Below are positions 49,157 to 61,061 of a stretch of DNA of 64,000 nt, one piece after another. The translations under genes and the position numbers were made by a program. Under the pieces are notes generated by a model. That model did no database searches, was not told the origin of the DNA, and saw only the letters and a program-made list of their open reading frames with translations. The stretch is from Yersinia enterocolitica (GTDB taxonomy: Bacteria > Pseudomonadota > Gammaproteobacteria > Enterobacterales > Enterobacteriaceae), in the NCBI GenBank assembly GCA_002082245.2, contig NBTC02000002.1, forward strand, positions 3,906,001 to 3,970,000, given 5' to 3'. How positions within the stretch are numbered: position 1 is the stretch's first letter; each line of letters starts with the position of its first letter.

Positions 49157-49732
49157 TTATTTTACAATAGTAAACGCAGTGGTGACGTGCTTAACGCCAC
49201 TAACCTGGCTGGCAATCTGTGCCGCTGATTGCCCTTCCTGCTGAGTCACCAGACCCAACAAGAACACTTCGCCGTTCTCGGTGGTGACTTTCACATTTGA
49301 AGATTTAACTGAATCTGCGGTCAGTAACTGTGAACGAACTTTGGTGGTGATCCAGGTATCCATTGAGGCGGTAGTCAGATCAACCGGCTTGCCTAAGCGC
49401 ATCTCGTTATACACTTCCGTTGCGCCATCGACACCTGCGGCAATTTGTTTGGCGCGGTTAGACAGCTCTGCGGTTGGCGACTGCCCGGTCAGCAAAACTT
49501 TCCCTTGATAAGCGGTCACCACAAAGCGTGTTTGGCTTTTTATCTGCTGATCTTTGCTCAGCGCATTGACGACTCTGGCCTCAAGTGTGCCATCGTCTAC
49601 CTGAGTGCCGACAGAGCGTGGGTCTGTGGCAGATTTAGTCGCAACGGCTGCGCTGCCGACAACCACGGCACCGACACAGCCTTGCAATAGCAGGGCGCTG
49701 AATAGCATGGCAAAAATATAACCAACCTTCAT
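49157..49732 (-). CDS. dolP: Outer-membrane lipoprotein DolP (YraP)
   Basis: A 191-residue lipoprotein, same length as E. coli DolP. The lipobox LLQGC gives acylated Cys19 after a hydrophobic signal. Two BON domains follow (DGTLEARVVNALSKDQQI and DTWITTKVRSQLLTADSV), which bind anionic phospholipid at division sites and help outer-membrane integrity. AAGGAG lies seven bases before the ATG. Ten bases after diaA. Confidence 0.95.
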   Translation of the reverse strand: MKVGYIFAMLFSALLLQGCVGAVVVGSAAVATKSATDPRSVGTQVDDGTLEARVVNALSKDQQIKSQTRFVVTAYQGKVLLTGQSPTAELSNRAKQIAAGVDGATEVYNEMRLGKPVDLTTASMDTWITTKVRSQLLTADSVKSSNVKVTTENGEVFLLGLVTQQEGQSAAQIASQVSGVKHVTTAFTIVK

Positions 49733-49742
49733 TCGTGCTCCT

Positions 49743-50333
49743 TTAATCGTCCTGATGAGGAAATAGAGTGTTATCAATTAAGTCACACAAGCAATTCACT
49801 GTGAGCATGTGCAATTCTTGAACGCGTGCACTGCGGTGCGAAGGTATACGGATTTCAACATCCTGCTGACCCAACAGGCCAGCCAGCTCACCGCCATCGT
49901 AACCGGTAAGGGCAACGATGGTCATATCACGGGTTACAGCTGCTTCGACCGCTTTCACAATATCACGGCTATTGCCACGAGTGGAAATAGCGAGCAAAAC
50001 ATCACCAGCATGGCCGAGTGCTCGTACCTGCTTGGCATAGACCTCATCATGTAAACGGTCGTTGGCAATAGCGGTCAGAACAACATTATCAGCATTTAAC
50101 GCAATTGCAGGCAGACTTGGTCGTTCTGTTTCAAAACGGTTTATCATGCTGGCGGCAAAGTGCTGCGCGTTAGCCGCTGAAGTCCCATTGCCGCAGCAGA
50201 GAATTTTATTGCCGTTGAGCAGTGACTGAACCAACGTCATTGCTGCACGGGATATGGCATCAGGCAAAGCCTCAGCCGCGGCAATCTGGGTTTGAATACT
50301 TTCTGTAAAGCAGCCTTTGATTCTATCCAGCAC
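49743..50333 (-). CDS. diaA: DnaA initiator-associating protein DiaA
   Basis: A 196-residue SIS-domain protein, identical in length and nearly in sequence to E. coli DiaA. It forms a tetramer that binds several DnaA molecules at oriC and times replication initiation. The start is GTG ([12 protein letters not shown]); no ATG aligns. The SIS signature [16 protein letters not shown] is intact. First of a two-gene unit with dolP. Confidence 0.95.
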   Translation of the reverse strand: MLDRIKGCFTESIQTQIAAAEALPDAISRAAMTLVQSLLNGNKILCCGNGTSAANAQHFAASMINRFETERPSLPAIALNADNVVLTAIANDRLHDEVYAKQVRALGHAGDVLLAISTRGNSRDIVKAVEAAVTRDMTIVALTGYDGGELAGLLGQQDVEIRIPSHRSARVQELHMLTVNCLCDLIDNTLFPHQDD

Positions 50334-50360
50334 GTTGATTTAATCCACTCAGTAAAATTA

Positions 50361-50513
50361 ATATGCCCTTGGTACTTGAAGCCGCAGGGGTGTTGGCTAC
50401 GTTCGTTACTCGACTCAGCCAGTGGAGCAATGCAAGTGACGTTAAAAATGGTTTACAACCAATTTGTCATTCTCTTGCCGGCAACCAGCGACTCCAACGT
50501 CTTAGGGCATAGC
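50361..50513. repeat. ERIC-type repeat between yraN and diaA
   Basis: About 153 bp with ends ATGCCCTTGGTACTTGAAGC and CCAACGTCTTAGGGCAT, which are complementary. A divergent centre holds an imperfect hairpin (AATGGTT facing AACCAATT). Confidence 0.7.
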
Positions 50514-50536
50514 CCGGTAGTAAACCGGAAAAATTG

Positions 50537-50890
50537 TTAATCCGTATTGAAAGCATTAGGCAGCCACTCTACTTGGCTACCCGTGATGGCAAAAACATCA
50601 AAACGGCACGATGTTGTGGCAAAACTGGCGCCTCGCTGTGCCAGCCAAATGGTGGCAGCCCGGAGTAACCGCTGTTGTTTGCTGTGAGTGACGCTGGCAG
50701 CAGCGCCACCAAATAGGGCATTACGCCTAAAGCGAACCTCAACAAACACCCAAGTTTCCCCGTCGCGCATAATAAGGTCAATCTCACCACATTGGTAGGT
50801 GACATTAGCCGCCTGAAAAATTAAACCAACCCGCTCCAGATAGCTGCGGGCCTGATTTTCGTAATGTGTGCCAGTGTTCCGTTGGCTCAT
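50537..50890 (-). CDS. yraN: UPF0102 endonuclease-like protein YraN
   Basis: A 117-residue protein of the YraN/UPF0102 family with an RNase H/resolvase-like nuclease fold: GEIDLIMRD and VFVEVRFRR form the conserved Asp and Glu-x-Lys/Arg-type active-site pattern. Function unproven. In E. coli it also lies next to lpoA and diaA. Its Shine-Dalgarno AAGGG is part of the adjoining ERIC-type repeat. Confidence 0.9.
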   Translation of the reverse strand: MSQRNTGTHYENQARSYLERVGLIFQAANVTYQCGEIDLIMRDGETWVFVEVRFRRNALFGGAAASVTHSKQQRLLRAATIWLAQRGASFATTSCRFDVFAITGSQVEWLPNAFNTD

Positions 50891-51090
50891 ATTCCCTTCG
50901 TCCTTGAAGTTGCAGGGGTGTTAGCTACATTCGTTACTCAGCCCGTCCATGGGCCTCGCCTCTGCGAGGCCGCTGCAAGCAGCGTTCAAATCTGTTCCAG
51001 ACAGATTTGTCACCCGAATCACTTACCTGAGTAAGTTCATCGGGACTCGCTCATTTGCTGCCTACCTGCAACTCCAATGACTTTGGGAAT
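50891..51090. repeat. Long ERIC-type repeat between lpoA and yraN, copy 1
   Basis: About 200 bp from ATTCCCTTCGTCCTTGAAG to CTCCAATGACTTTGGGAATA. It carries an insert with three perfect hairpins: GGCCTCGC/GCGAGGCC (50952-50971), CGCTGC/GCAGCG (50971-50984) and CAAATCTG/CAGATTTG (50987-51009). Confidence 0.85.
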
Positions 51091-51221
51091 ACTCTTTATA
51101 ATTGAAGTTGCAGGGGTGTTAGCTACATTCGTTACTCAGCCCGTCCATGGGCCTCGCCTCTGCGAGGCCGCTGCAAGCAGCGTTCAAATCTGTTCCAGAC
51201 AGATTTGTCACCCGAATTACT
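51091..51221. repeat. Truncated tandem ERIC-type copy 2 next to lpoA
   Basis: Positions 51102-51217 repeat 50904-51019 without a difference over 116 bases, including the three internal hairpins. The copy breaks off at CACCCGAAT, four bases before the lpoA stop codon. Confidence 0.88.
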
Positions 51222-53204
51222 TTACGCCGCCGGTACTACCATACCTTGACGGTATTGCAACCAAGGCAGCTTACGGGTAATAACACAATCGGCTGATGCC
51301 GTTAAATCACCGGTTGTACCGCTGACCTGGAAACCAGGAATTTGGCGCATTTGCGCAAAATGATTCGATAATGTCCACGCATCGATCCCCATGGCGTACA
51401 GACGCACCAGCGAATAGTCGTTGGCATATTTAGCCGACGCCTGCTGCATTAGTGCTGGATTAGCACCGGCCATCAATGGAATATCACTAAACTGAATGCC
51501 TTCCATCTCCAAACGGTAATCCGGGCCAGCACCGGCCTGATAGCTACGTGAACTGGCAAATAGCGCCGGTTTGCTACGCGAGCTGGTGGCCATATCAATC
51601 ATTGGTTTAATCAGTGTCAGTTCAGCCGGAGTCGCAATGATATAAACTGCATCAATGTTACCACCAGCGGAAGTGGAAACGACGGGCGCATCTACTGGTG
51701 GTGCCGGGATTGTCAGGCCTGCAATGGTGACAGATGCCGGTGCCGCAGCAGGCGTGCCTGAAACGGCAACTGGCTGGCCAGTTAGCCGGATACCCGCACC
51801 ACTGTTGATAGCTTGTTTCAGTTCAGCAGTTGAACCGAAGTTTTGCTGCAATACTGTTTGCCCACCCTGCTTCTGCCACTCTTCAGCGAAGGCTTTGGCG
51901 ATACGATCGCCAAAAGTACCGCGCGGGGTCAGCAACAATGGCATTCTTTTCTCCTGTCCCCATAAATGATGCGCGGCATCGCGGGCTTCATCTTCTGGCG
52001 ATAAGGCGAAGTAACAGATGTTGGGACTGTTAGTACTGGCTTCCGGCTGATTTAATGCCAAAATATTCAATGTACTTGTTGTGGCCTTCAGTTGTTCAAC
52101 TTCAGGTTTAAGCAGTGGGCCGACAACCAAAGTCGCGCCATCCTGCTGGGCTTGTGCCAGTAATGCCGCAATAGGCTGCGTTGTTGTGTCGTAGACCTTT
52201 ACCTGTGCATTGTTGGCGGCAACAGGAGCAGCTACCGGCGCCGGTGTGGTAATCGGTGCTACCTCAGCAGGTGTTGCAGCGGCGGTATCAGTTGGCGTGG
52301 TTGCTGCTGTATCGGGGGGCGCAGCAGCAGGTGCGGCTACCGGTAACCCATTTTGAGCGGCAGTGAAACCTTGCTGGATAGCATCGGCAAATACCTGTGC
52401 CGGGCCACTGAGTGGCAGCAACAGTGCAATTTTCGCCGTCGAGGCCTGGCTGAAGTTACTGATCTGCGTTAATCCCGTTGGCAGGGTTTTCGCTGCCGGG
52501 TTTTGAGGATAACGGTTCTGCCAGTCTTTAATAGCGGCTTTCAGTAGCTCGGGATCTTGTTTGTTATCCTGATACACACGCAGTAAATCCAGCCAACCTT
52601 GCAGCACGTTTTCATCTGCATTAATCACAATATTGTTCAATTCTTGTGGTGTCAGTTGTGCCAGCGATTGCCAGGTGCCATCAATATTGTCCTGATGGGC
52701 TTTATCTTTCAGTAACGGTTCCTGAGCGATAAACGCACGAATCAGTGGCAGAGTGGCTTTACCTTGATTGGCGGCAATTTGCGCCTGATAGAAACGAACT
52801 TGCTGGTTAGCCGAGAGTTGGGTCGCATCCAACTTACCAAGAATATCAGCAGCAGCAGGGTTATTTTTCTGCGCAATCAGCAGTTCTGCGGTCAGTAATT
52901 GCTGTTCCTGACGTTGCGTATCGCTCAGATTAGCCGGTAGTGTACCGAGCTGTTCTGCCGCCTGAGGCGTTTTCCCTTCACGTAACAGGGCACGAATGGC
53001 GAGTAATTGCCAGTCAGCCTTGTTATCATCACCACTCTGTTGCAACTGTTGCAGATAATAATCAGAGTTCGCGCTTGCTTCGTCCTGTATATTTGCGGGT
53101 GGCGGCGTCTGTGGCGCTCTGCCTGAACAGGCTGCCAGAATCAGTGCGGCCAGAACTACAGGGACAAGCCCTGCTTTGGAACGAACGAATGTTGAGGAAA
53201 GCAT
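51222..53204 (-). CDS. lpoA: Penicillin-binding protein activator LpoA
   Basis: A 660-residue outer-membrane lipoprotein (E. coli 678) that reaches through the periplasm to activate PBP1a. The lipobox LAAC gives Cys26. An N-terminal TPR-like helical domain is followed by an Ala/Pro/Thr-rich linker around residues 290-345 and a C-terminal periplasmic-binding-protein-like domain. The [13 protein letters not shown] is chosen; an upstream start at 53300 would run into the rsmI region and bury the signal peptide. Divergent from rsmI. Confidence 0.94.
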   Translation of the reverse strand: MLSSTFVRSKAGLVPVVLAALILAACSGRAPQTPPPANIQDEASANSDYYLQQLQQSGDDNKADWQLLAIRALLREGKTPQAAEQLGTLPANLSDTQRQEQQLLTAELLIAQKNNPAAADILGKLDATQLSANQQVRFYQAQIAANQGKATLPLIRAFIAQEPLLKDKAHQDNIDGTWQSLAQLTPQELNNIVINADENVLQGWLDLLRVYQDNKQDPELLKAAIKDWQNRYPQNPAAKTLPTGLTQISNFSQASTAKIALLLPLSGPAQVFADAIQQGFTAAQNGLPVAAPAAAPPDTAATTPTDTAAATPAEVAPITTPAPVAAPVAANNAQVKVYDTTTQPIAALLAQAQQDGATLVVGPLLKPEVEQLKATTSTLNILALNQPEASTNSPNICYFALSPEDEARDAAHHLWGQEKRMPLLLTPRGTFGDRIAKAFAEEWQKQGGQTVLQQNFGSTAELKQAINSGAGIRLTGQPVAVSGTPAAAPASVTIAGLTIPAPPVDAPVVSTSAGGNIDAVYIIATPAELTLIKPMIDMATSSRSKPALFASSRSYQAGAGPDYRLEMEGIQFSDIPLMAGANPALMQQASAKYANDYSLVRLYAMGIDAWTLSNHFAQMRQIPGFQVSGTTGDLTASADCVITRKLPWLQYRQGMVVPAA

Positions 53205-53266
53205 ACTGTATCCAGTGATGTTTTTTTCAAGATGCTCAATATTAAATCGGTAATTCGGATGAAACA

Positions 53267-54166
53267 ATGAATCAACACGATCGAGCAGTGATTTCTGCAT
53301 CTACGCTTTATGTGGTACCCACCCCAATCGGTAATTTAGGGGATATTACCCACCGGGCGTTAGAGGTACTGAAAGGCGTTGATTTGATTGCGGCAGAAGA
53401 TACACGCCATACAGGGTTGTTATTACAGCATTTTGCGATCAACGCCCGCCTGTTTGCACTTCATGACCATAACGAACAACAAAAAGCCGATCATTTGCTG
53501 GCGAAACTGCAAGCAGGCCAGAGTATTGCACTGGTTTCAGATGCAGGTACGCCACTTATCAACGATCCGGGCTACCACTTAGTGCGCCGTTGTCGTGAAG
53601 CGGGCATCAGGGTGGTGCCACTCCCGGGCGCTTGTGCGGCGATTACAGCACTTTCTGCCGCCGGTATTGCCTCGGATCGTTTTTGCTACGAAGGCTTCCT
53701 GCCTGCGAAAACCAAAGGACGTAAGGATACTCTGCAAGCGCTGATTGAGGAACCTCGAACACTGATCTTCTACGAATCAACGCATCGCTTGTTGGAAAGT
53801 TTACAGGACATGGTAACCGTACTTGGCCCACAACGCTATGTGGTACTCGCCAGAGAATTAACCAAAACTTGGGAGTCTATCCACGGCGCACCGGTTGGCG
53901 AGTTGTTGGCTTGGGTTCAGGAAGATGAAAACCGCCGCAAAGGCGAAATGGTCTTGATTGTCGAAGGACATAAAGTACAAGCCGATGATGCTTTACCGGC
54001 CGTTGCGTTACGTACTCTGGCATTATTGCAAAAAGAGTTGCCGCTGAAAAAAGCCGCAGCGTTGGCGGCAGAGATTCATGGCGTGAAAAAGAATGCGCTC
54101 TATAAGTACGCACTTGAGCTGCAAGATGGTGCTCAAGAGCAAGCGGAAGATGACATTCAACAGTAA
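53267..54166 (+). CDS. rsmI: 16S rRNA 2'-O-methyltransferase RsmI (C1402)
   Basis: A 299-residue tetrapyrrole-methylase-fold SAM enzyme (E. coli 286) that modifies 16S rRNA C1402. It opens [15 protein letters not shown], followed by [12 protein letters not shown] and [17 protein letters not shown] Glu/Gln-rich tail extends beyond the E. coli length. The rnpB -35 element lies in its last codons. Confidence 0.96.
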   Translation: MNQHDRAVISASTLYVVPTPIGNLGDITHRALEVLKGVDLIAAEDTRHTGLLLQHFAINARLFALHDHNEQQKADHLLAKLQAGQSIALVSDAGTPLINDPGYHLVRRCREAGIRVVPLPGACAAITALSAAGIASDRFCYEGFLPAKTKGRKDTLQALIEEPRTLIFYESTHRLLESLQDMVTVLGPQRYVVLARELTKTWESIHGAPVGELLAWVQEDENRRKGEMVLIVEGHKVQADDALPAVALRTLALLQKELPLKKAAALAAEIHGVKKNALYKYALELQDGAQEQAEDDIQQ

Positions 54167-54178
54167 TGTGATTATAAT
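54150..54178 (+). promoter_or_regulatory. rnpB promoter
   Basis: ATGACA (54150-54155) and a perfect TATAAT (54173-54178) are 17 bases apart, with the predicted RNA start seven to eight bases further on. The -35 element lies inside the rsmI coding sequence. Confidence 0.8.
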
Positions 54179-54185
54179 CCGCCGC

Positions 54186-54564
<379 letters not shown>

Positions 54565-54574
54565 ATTCTACAAG

Positions 54575-54600
54575 ACCCCGCTTCGGCGGGGTTTTTGTTT
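54575..54600 (+). terminator. Intrinsic terminator of rnpB
   Basis: ACCCCGC and GCGGGGT pair around TTCG, followed by TTTTGTTT. Confidence 0.93.
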
Positions 54601-54604
54601 GGTC

Positions 54605-55504
<900 letters not shown>

Positions 55505-55547
55505 CTATACCTGTTTATCTGCCTGTGTGTTCCAGTATAAATAAATT

Positions 55548-56680
<1,133 letters not shown>

Positions 56681-56717
56681 TTTGTTCGCTTAATATCAGA
56701 GCAGAAATAGAGGCAGG

Positions 56718-56755
56718 ATTGCTACTTTACAGGCCTATACTCTCTAGGTAGCAAT
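56718..56755. repeat. Inverted repeat between aldo-keto reductase and alcohol dehydrogenase genes
   Basis: ATTGCTAC (56718-56725) and GTAGCAAT (56748-56755) are perfect eight-base arms 22 bases apart. Either a weak transcript end or a regulator site for the dehydrogenase promoter. Confidence 0.45.
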
Positions 56756-56858
56756 TTCCTTGAAACTAACTTTCCCTATACTCAAACCGTTTACCCTCGA
56801 CGTTTTTTAAGGTTTATCGAGCTTCAAATCACAGTGTTTATGATACCGGAGATACATC

Positions 56859-57914
56859 ATGACGATAAAAGTTCTCGGTTATGCAGCCAAATCCGCACAA
56901 GTTCCCCTTGCCCCACTCGAGTTTACCCGTCGCGATCCGCGTCCTGATGATGTGGTGATGGATGTGCTCTATTGCGGTGTCTGTCACTCAGACCTGCATC
57001 AGGCGCGTAACGACTGGGGGTTCAGCAGCTATCCGCTGGTACCCGGGCATGAAGTGGTTGGGCAAGTCACCGCCGTGGGTAAAAGTGTCACGAAATTCAA
57101 GGTGGGTGATTTTGCCGGAATTGGCTGCATGGTGGACTCCTGCCGAGTGTGCCAACCCTGTCAACAGGGTCTGGAGCAGTATTGTGCAGAGGGCAATGTG
57201 CAAACTTACAATGGTGTTGATCGTCACGACCATACACCAACCTATGGTGGCTACTCACAATCCATTGTAGCTTCTGAAGATTTTGTGCTGAAAATGCCTG
57301 CTGGTTTGGATTTGCAAGCTGCCGCGCCACTACTGTGCGCCGGTATTACCACCTGGTCGCCGCTGCGCCATTGGAAAGTGGGTAAAGGCAGTAAAGTCGC
57401 GGTAGTTGGCTTGGGTGGCTTGGGTCATATGGCATTAAAGCTGGCGAATGCATTAGGGGCTGAAGTGACGCTCTTTACCCGTTCACCGAGTAAAGAGGCT
57501 GATGCTCGTCGTTTAGGTGCACATCATATTGTGTTATCCACCGATGATGCACAAATGGACGCGACCAAAGGGCAATTCGATCTGATTATCGATACCGTGC
57601 CTTATGTCCATGATATCAACCCGTACATGCCGACACTGAATGTGGATGGCACCCTGGTATTTGTTGGTTTTCTTGGTGATCTTAGCCCAATGATAAACAC
57701 CATGCCATTGATTCTGGCACGGCGTTCGGTGGCCGGTTCATGTATTGGCGGCATTGCTGAAACACAGGAAATGCTCGATTTCTGTGCTGAACACGGCATT
57801 GCTTCAGATATAGAGATGATCAAGATTCAGGATATCAACGACGCCTATGAGCGGATGCTGAAAAGCGATGTGAAATACCGTTTCGTGATCGATATGGCGT
57901 CGTTAAAACCGTAA
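56859..57914 (+). CDS. Zinc-dependent NAD(P) alcohol/aldehyde dehydrogenase (YahK-like)
   Basis: A 351-residue medium-chain dehydrogenase of the cinnamyl-alcohol-dehydrogenase group, close to E. coli YahK (349). Catalytic zinc ligands are in CGVCHSDLH and PGHEVVG, structural zinc cysteines in CRVCQPCQQGLEQYC, and the cofactor motif is GLGGLGHMALKLA. It probably reduces aldehydes with NADPH. GGAG lies before the ATG. It is 178 bases after the aldo-keto reductase, so may have its own promoter. Confidence 0.9.
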   Translation: MTIKVLGYAAKSAQVPLAPLEFTRRDPRPDDVVMDVLYCGVCHSDLHQARNDWGFSSYPLVPGHEVVGQVTAVGKSVTKFKVGDFAGIGCMVDSCRVCQPCQQGLEQYCAEGNVQTYNGVDRHDHTPTYGGYSQSIVASEDFVLKMPAGLDLQAAAPLLCAGITTWSPLRHWKVGKGSKVAVVGLGGLGHMALKLANALGAEVTLFTRSPSKEADARRLGAHHIVLSTDDAQMDATKGQFDLIIDTVPYVHDINPYMPTLNVDGTLVFVGFLGDLSPMINTMPLILARRSVAGSCIGGIAETQEMLDFCAEHGIASDIEMIKIQDINDAYERMLKSDVKYRFVIDMASLKP

Positions 57915-57986
57915 TTATACTGGGAGTCACGCGGGGGGAACCTCGCACTTTTCCCATTAAATCTTAGCTGGCGTGCTCGCCCATAT

Positions 57987-58691
57987 TCACGCAGGCAAAT
58001 CGATGAGCAGGGCACGCAGCGGCGTTTCAGCTTTAATCACCAGATGCCGTTCTTCTTGTACAAAAGCACCATCACCGCAGGTCAGGCGCTGAGTTTCACT
58101 GGCTTGCGGCCCATCCACCGTTACTGTTCCGTGAATGGATTGCAGATAAGCCCTTGGGCCGTGTAGGTCAATGGTGTACTGTTCGCCCGCGGCTAAATCC
58201 AGATGATGAATCCATACTTGCTGACGCAGTTTTAGGCTGCCCTGCTCACCGTCAGGAGACGCTAGTAGCCTTAGTGGCTGCGTGCATAATGACAGGTGCT
58301 GGGCGGGATTGCTTTCCTGCTCAGGGCAGGCATTGAGCCATAACTGAATGCGAGTTAATGGCTTATCAGTACTCAAATTATGCTCGCTATAGCTGACACC
58401 TGATTGAGCAGAAAAGAGCAACACATCGCCAGTTTTACCGCGCACATAGTTACCCAGACTATTTCGATACTCAGCCTCACCTTGTAAAATCAGGTTTAAA
58501 ATATCAACCTGCGGATAAGTTCGTGGTTGAAATGAGGATCCCGGTGCTAACACTTCCTGATTCAAAACGCGCAGTGAGGCATAACCCAATAGCTTCGGGT
58601 CAAAATAGTGGCCGAATGAGAAAGTATAACGGGCTTGGAGCCAACCATAGTCAGCTTGCCCGCACTGTTTTGCTGTTCTGCATGTGATCAT
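57987..58691 (-). CDS. yhaK: Pirin-family protein YhaK
   Basis: A 234-residue bicupin of the pirin family, close to E. coli YhaK (233), starting MITCRTAKQCGQADYGWLQA. In E. coli it is a redox-sensitive marker with no assigned reaction. The N-terminal cupin holds TYPQVDILNLIL; the pirin metal-binding histidine pattern is incomplete, as in YhaK. Divergent from yhaJ. Confidence 0.93.
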   Translation of the reverse strand: MITCRTAKQCGQADYGWLQARYTFSFGHYFDPKLLGYASLRVLNQEVLAPGSSFQPRTYPQVDILNLILQGEAEYRNSLGNYVRGKTGDVLLFSAQSGVSYSEHNLSTDKPLTRIQLWLNACPEQESNPAQHLSLCTQPLRLLASPDGEQGSLKLRQQVWIHHLDLAAGEQYTIDLHGPRAYLQSIHGTVTVDGPQASETQRLTCGDGAFVQEERHLVIKAETPLRALLIDLPA

Positions 58692-58806
58692 GACAATGAT
58701 TGCCCTATCCTGATATTAATTGATAAAGAGATGGTAAGCGTCTGGACGACGGATTGTTAGCCAGTTAATCTGGTCGCTATATTCAAATTTCCTGATTGAG
58801 AAAATG

Positions 58807-59703
58807 ATGGCCAAAGATCGGGCGCTAACGTTAGAAGCATTGAGAGTAATGGATGCTATTGACCGCCGTGGTAGTTTTGCCGCGGCGGCTGATGAATTGG
58901 GACGGGTACCTTCTGCGCTGAGCTATACCATGCAGAAACTTGAAGATGAGCTTGATGTGGTGTTGTTCGACCGCTCCGGGCATCGCACCAAATTTACCAA
59001 TGTTGGGCGGATGCTACTGGATCGCGGGCGGGTGTTACTGGAGGCCGCAGACAAACTGACTACCGATGCTGAGGCACTGGCGCGCGGCTGGGAAACACAT
59101 ATCACGATTGTCAGTGAGGCATTGTCTCCGGCATGGAAACTGTTCCCGTTGATCGACAAACTGGCGCTCAAAGCTAATACTCAGGTCTCCATATTTACCG
59201 AAGTATTGGCCGGGGCATGGGAACGGTTGGAGCAAGGGCGGGCTGATATCGTCATTGCGCCCGATATGCATTTCCGTGCATCTTCAGAGATTAACAGCCG
59301 TAAACTGTACAAAGTGACCAGTGTCTATGTTGCCAGCCCAGACCACCCCATTCATTTGGAACCAGAACCTCTGTCAGAACTGACCCGAGTGAAATACCGT
59401 GGTGTCGCTGTAGCGGATACCGCTCGTGAGCGGCCAGTTATCACGGTGCAATTGCTGGATAAACAGCAACGTTTGACGGTCAGCACCATCGAAGATAAGC
59501 GGCGGGCCTTATTAGCTGGTTTGGGTGTGGCGACCATGCCCTATGAAATGGTAGAAAAAGACATTGAAGCGGGCCGTTTACGGGTTGTCGGGCCAGAGTT
59601 CAGCCGTGAGGCCGATATTATTATGGCATGGCGGCGCGACAGTATGGGGGAGGCTAAGTCGTGGTTCCTGCGAGAAATCCCTAGATTGTTCGCTAATAAG
59701 TAA
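58807..59703 (+). CDS. yhaJ: LysR-family regulator YhaJ
   Basis: A 298-residue LysR protein, same length as E. coli YhaJ and nearly identical in the N-terminal DNA-binding half (RRGSFAAAADELGRVPSALS). In E. coli it activates yqjF and other genes in response to aromatic (dinitrotoluene-related) compounds; yqjF lies 1.3 kb away here, consistent with that link. The second of two adjacent ATGs is chosen. Confidence 0.94.
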   Translation: MAKDRALTLEALRVMDAIDRRGSFAAAADELGRVPSALSYTMQKLEDELDVVLFDRSGHRTKFTNVGRMLLDRGRVLLEAADKLTTDAEALARGWETHITIVSEALSPAWKLFPLIDKLALKANTQVSIFTEVLAGAWERLEQGRADIVIAPDMHFRASSEINSRKLYKVTSVYVASPDHPIHLEPEPLSELTRVKYRGVAVADTARERPVITVQLLDKQQRLTVSTIEDKRRALLAGLGVATMPYEMVEKDIEAGRLRVVGPEFSREADIIMAWRRDSMGEAKSWFLREIPRLFANK

Positions 59704-59704
59704 A

Positions 59705-59825
59705 CGGCTACTGCGCGTCGTCATACTGAGATTGTGCAGTGCTCACAATCCTCACGTACTACGTGTACGCTCCGGTTTTTCCGCGCTGTACGCACTTAGT
59801 CTGACTTAGCTCGCTACGCCTTAAG
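59705..59825. repeat. 121-bp intergenic repeat, copy 2 (after yhaJ)
   Basis: Starts one base after the yhaJ stop codon and runs CGGCTACTGCGCGTCGTCA to CGCTACGCCTTAAG. It matches the copy after yhcC. The start of a further partial copy (GGCTACTGCGCG) follows at 59833-59844. Confidence 0.85.
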
Positions 59826-59844
59826 CTGTTATGGCTACTGCGCG

Positions 59845-60843
59845 TTAATCTGTTAATAAAGTGAAACGTGTATCTCGTCCATGTGGCTCCAGCAGGTCTT
59901 GCTGTGGGCCGATGGAGATAATCCCGTAAGGGTTTATAGTGCCGTGGCTGCGATAGTAGTGATTGCGGATATGGGCAAAATCTACTGTTTCAGCGACGCC
60001 TTGAATTTGATAAATATCGCGTAAAAAGCCATATAAGCTGAGATAATCGCTGATACGGCGCTTATCACATTTGAAATGAGTGACATATACCGGATCAAAA
60101 CGCACCAATGTGGTCCATAAACGCAAATCCGCTTCCGTCAGTTGGCCTCCAGTCAGATATCGCTGTTTCGCCAGAATCTGTTCCAGCTTGGCCAATGCAT
60201 CAAATAAGGTATTAACTGCCTCGTCATAGGCTTCCTGTGTAGTGGCGAATCCCGCCTTATACACCCCATTATTGACCTGATCGTAAACCCACCCGTTGAT
60301 ATCATCAATATTACTGCGTAACGCTGTAGGGTAATAATCCCCCGCCTTGGCGCCGACGCCATCAAAAGCAGTATTGAACATACGAATGATATCGGCAGAT
60401 TCATTGCTAACGACTGTCTGTTGCTGCTTATCCCATAACACCGGAACGGTTACCCGCCCGCTATAATTTGCATCGGCGCGCAGATAAAGCTGATAGAGAT
60501 AGTCAAGATGATAGAGTTCGTCGCCGGTGGCGGCAGGGAAATCATTAGCGAAGGTCCAGCCATTCTCCAGCATCAGTGGATGTACCACAGAAACTGAAAT
60601 CAGTGACTCTAAGCCTTTCAGTGTGCGCATGAGTAAAGTGCGGTGTGCCCATGGGCAGGCAAGAGAAACATACAGATGGTAACGGTGTGCTTCGGCTTTA
60701 AAGCCAGCTTTACCTTGTGGGCCCGCCTGCCCATCAGCAGTCACCCAATTGCGGAACTGTGAGGTACTGCGTTTGAAATGGCCACCGGTAGATTTTGTGT
60801 CGTACCAGATGTCTTTCCACATGCCGTCTACGAGCTGTCCCAT
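59845..60843 (-). CDS. yqjG: Glutathionyl-hydroquinone reductase YqjG
   Basis: A 332-residue xi-class glutathione transferase-like enzyme (E. coli 328) that reductively removes glutathione from glutathionyl-hydroquinones. The catalytic Cys63 is in LACPWAHRTLL, and the helical C-terminal domain includes ADLRLWTTLVRFDPVY. Its ribosome site GGGGGA lies in the end of the adjoining ERIC-type repeat. Confidence 0.95.
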   Translation of the reverse strand: MGQLVDGMWKDIWYDTKSTGGHFKRSTSQFRNWVTADGQAGPQGKAGFKAEAHRYHLYVSLACPWAHRTLLMRTLKGLESLISVSVVHPLMLENGWTFANDFPAATGDELYHLDYLYQLYLRADANYSGRVTVPVLWDKQQQTVVSNESADIIRMFNTAFDGVGAKAGDYYPTALRSNIDDINGWVYDQVNNGVYKAGFATTQEAYDEAVNTLFDALAKLEQILAKQRYLTGGQLTEADLRLWTTLVRFDPVYVTHFKCDKRRISDYLSLYGFLRDIYQIQGVAETVDFAHIRNHYYRSHGTINPYGIISIGPQQDLLEPHGRDTRFTLLTD

Positions 60844-60847
60844 CCAA

Positions 60848-61042
60848 TCCCCCGTGTTCTTGAAATTGTAGCGTTGTTAGCTGCTCTTATTCACCCGAAT
60901 CACTTACCTGAGTAAGTTCATCGGGATTAATGAGCCTCATCCTTGAGGCTCACCCTACGGCTAGCCTATAAATGCTGTTCAAATTGGAAACCAATTTGTC
61001 ATTCGCTTGCTGCCTGACTGCAACTCCAATTACTTTGGGGAT
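60848..61042. repeat. Long ERIC-type repeat between yqjF and yqjG
   Basis: About 195 bp with the CACCCGAATCACTTACCTGA core and an inserted segment. The insert holds CAAATTGG (60981-60988) paired with CCAATTTG (60992-60999) around AAA, and a GCCTCATCCTTGAGGC hairpin. Confidence 0.8.
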
Positions 61043-61061
61043 TGCATTTTATAGTATAGCC

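Noticed and set aside
50537..51221. Possible insertion sequence between lpoA and yraN because of the 116-bp direct repeats
   Set aside because: No transposase and no target-site duplication; the content is ERIC-type repeat sequence.
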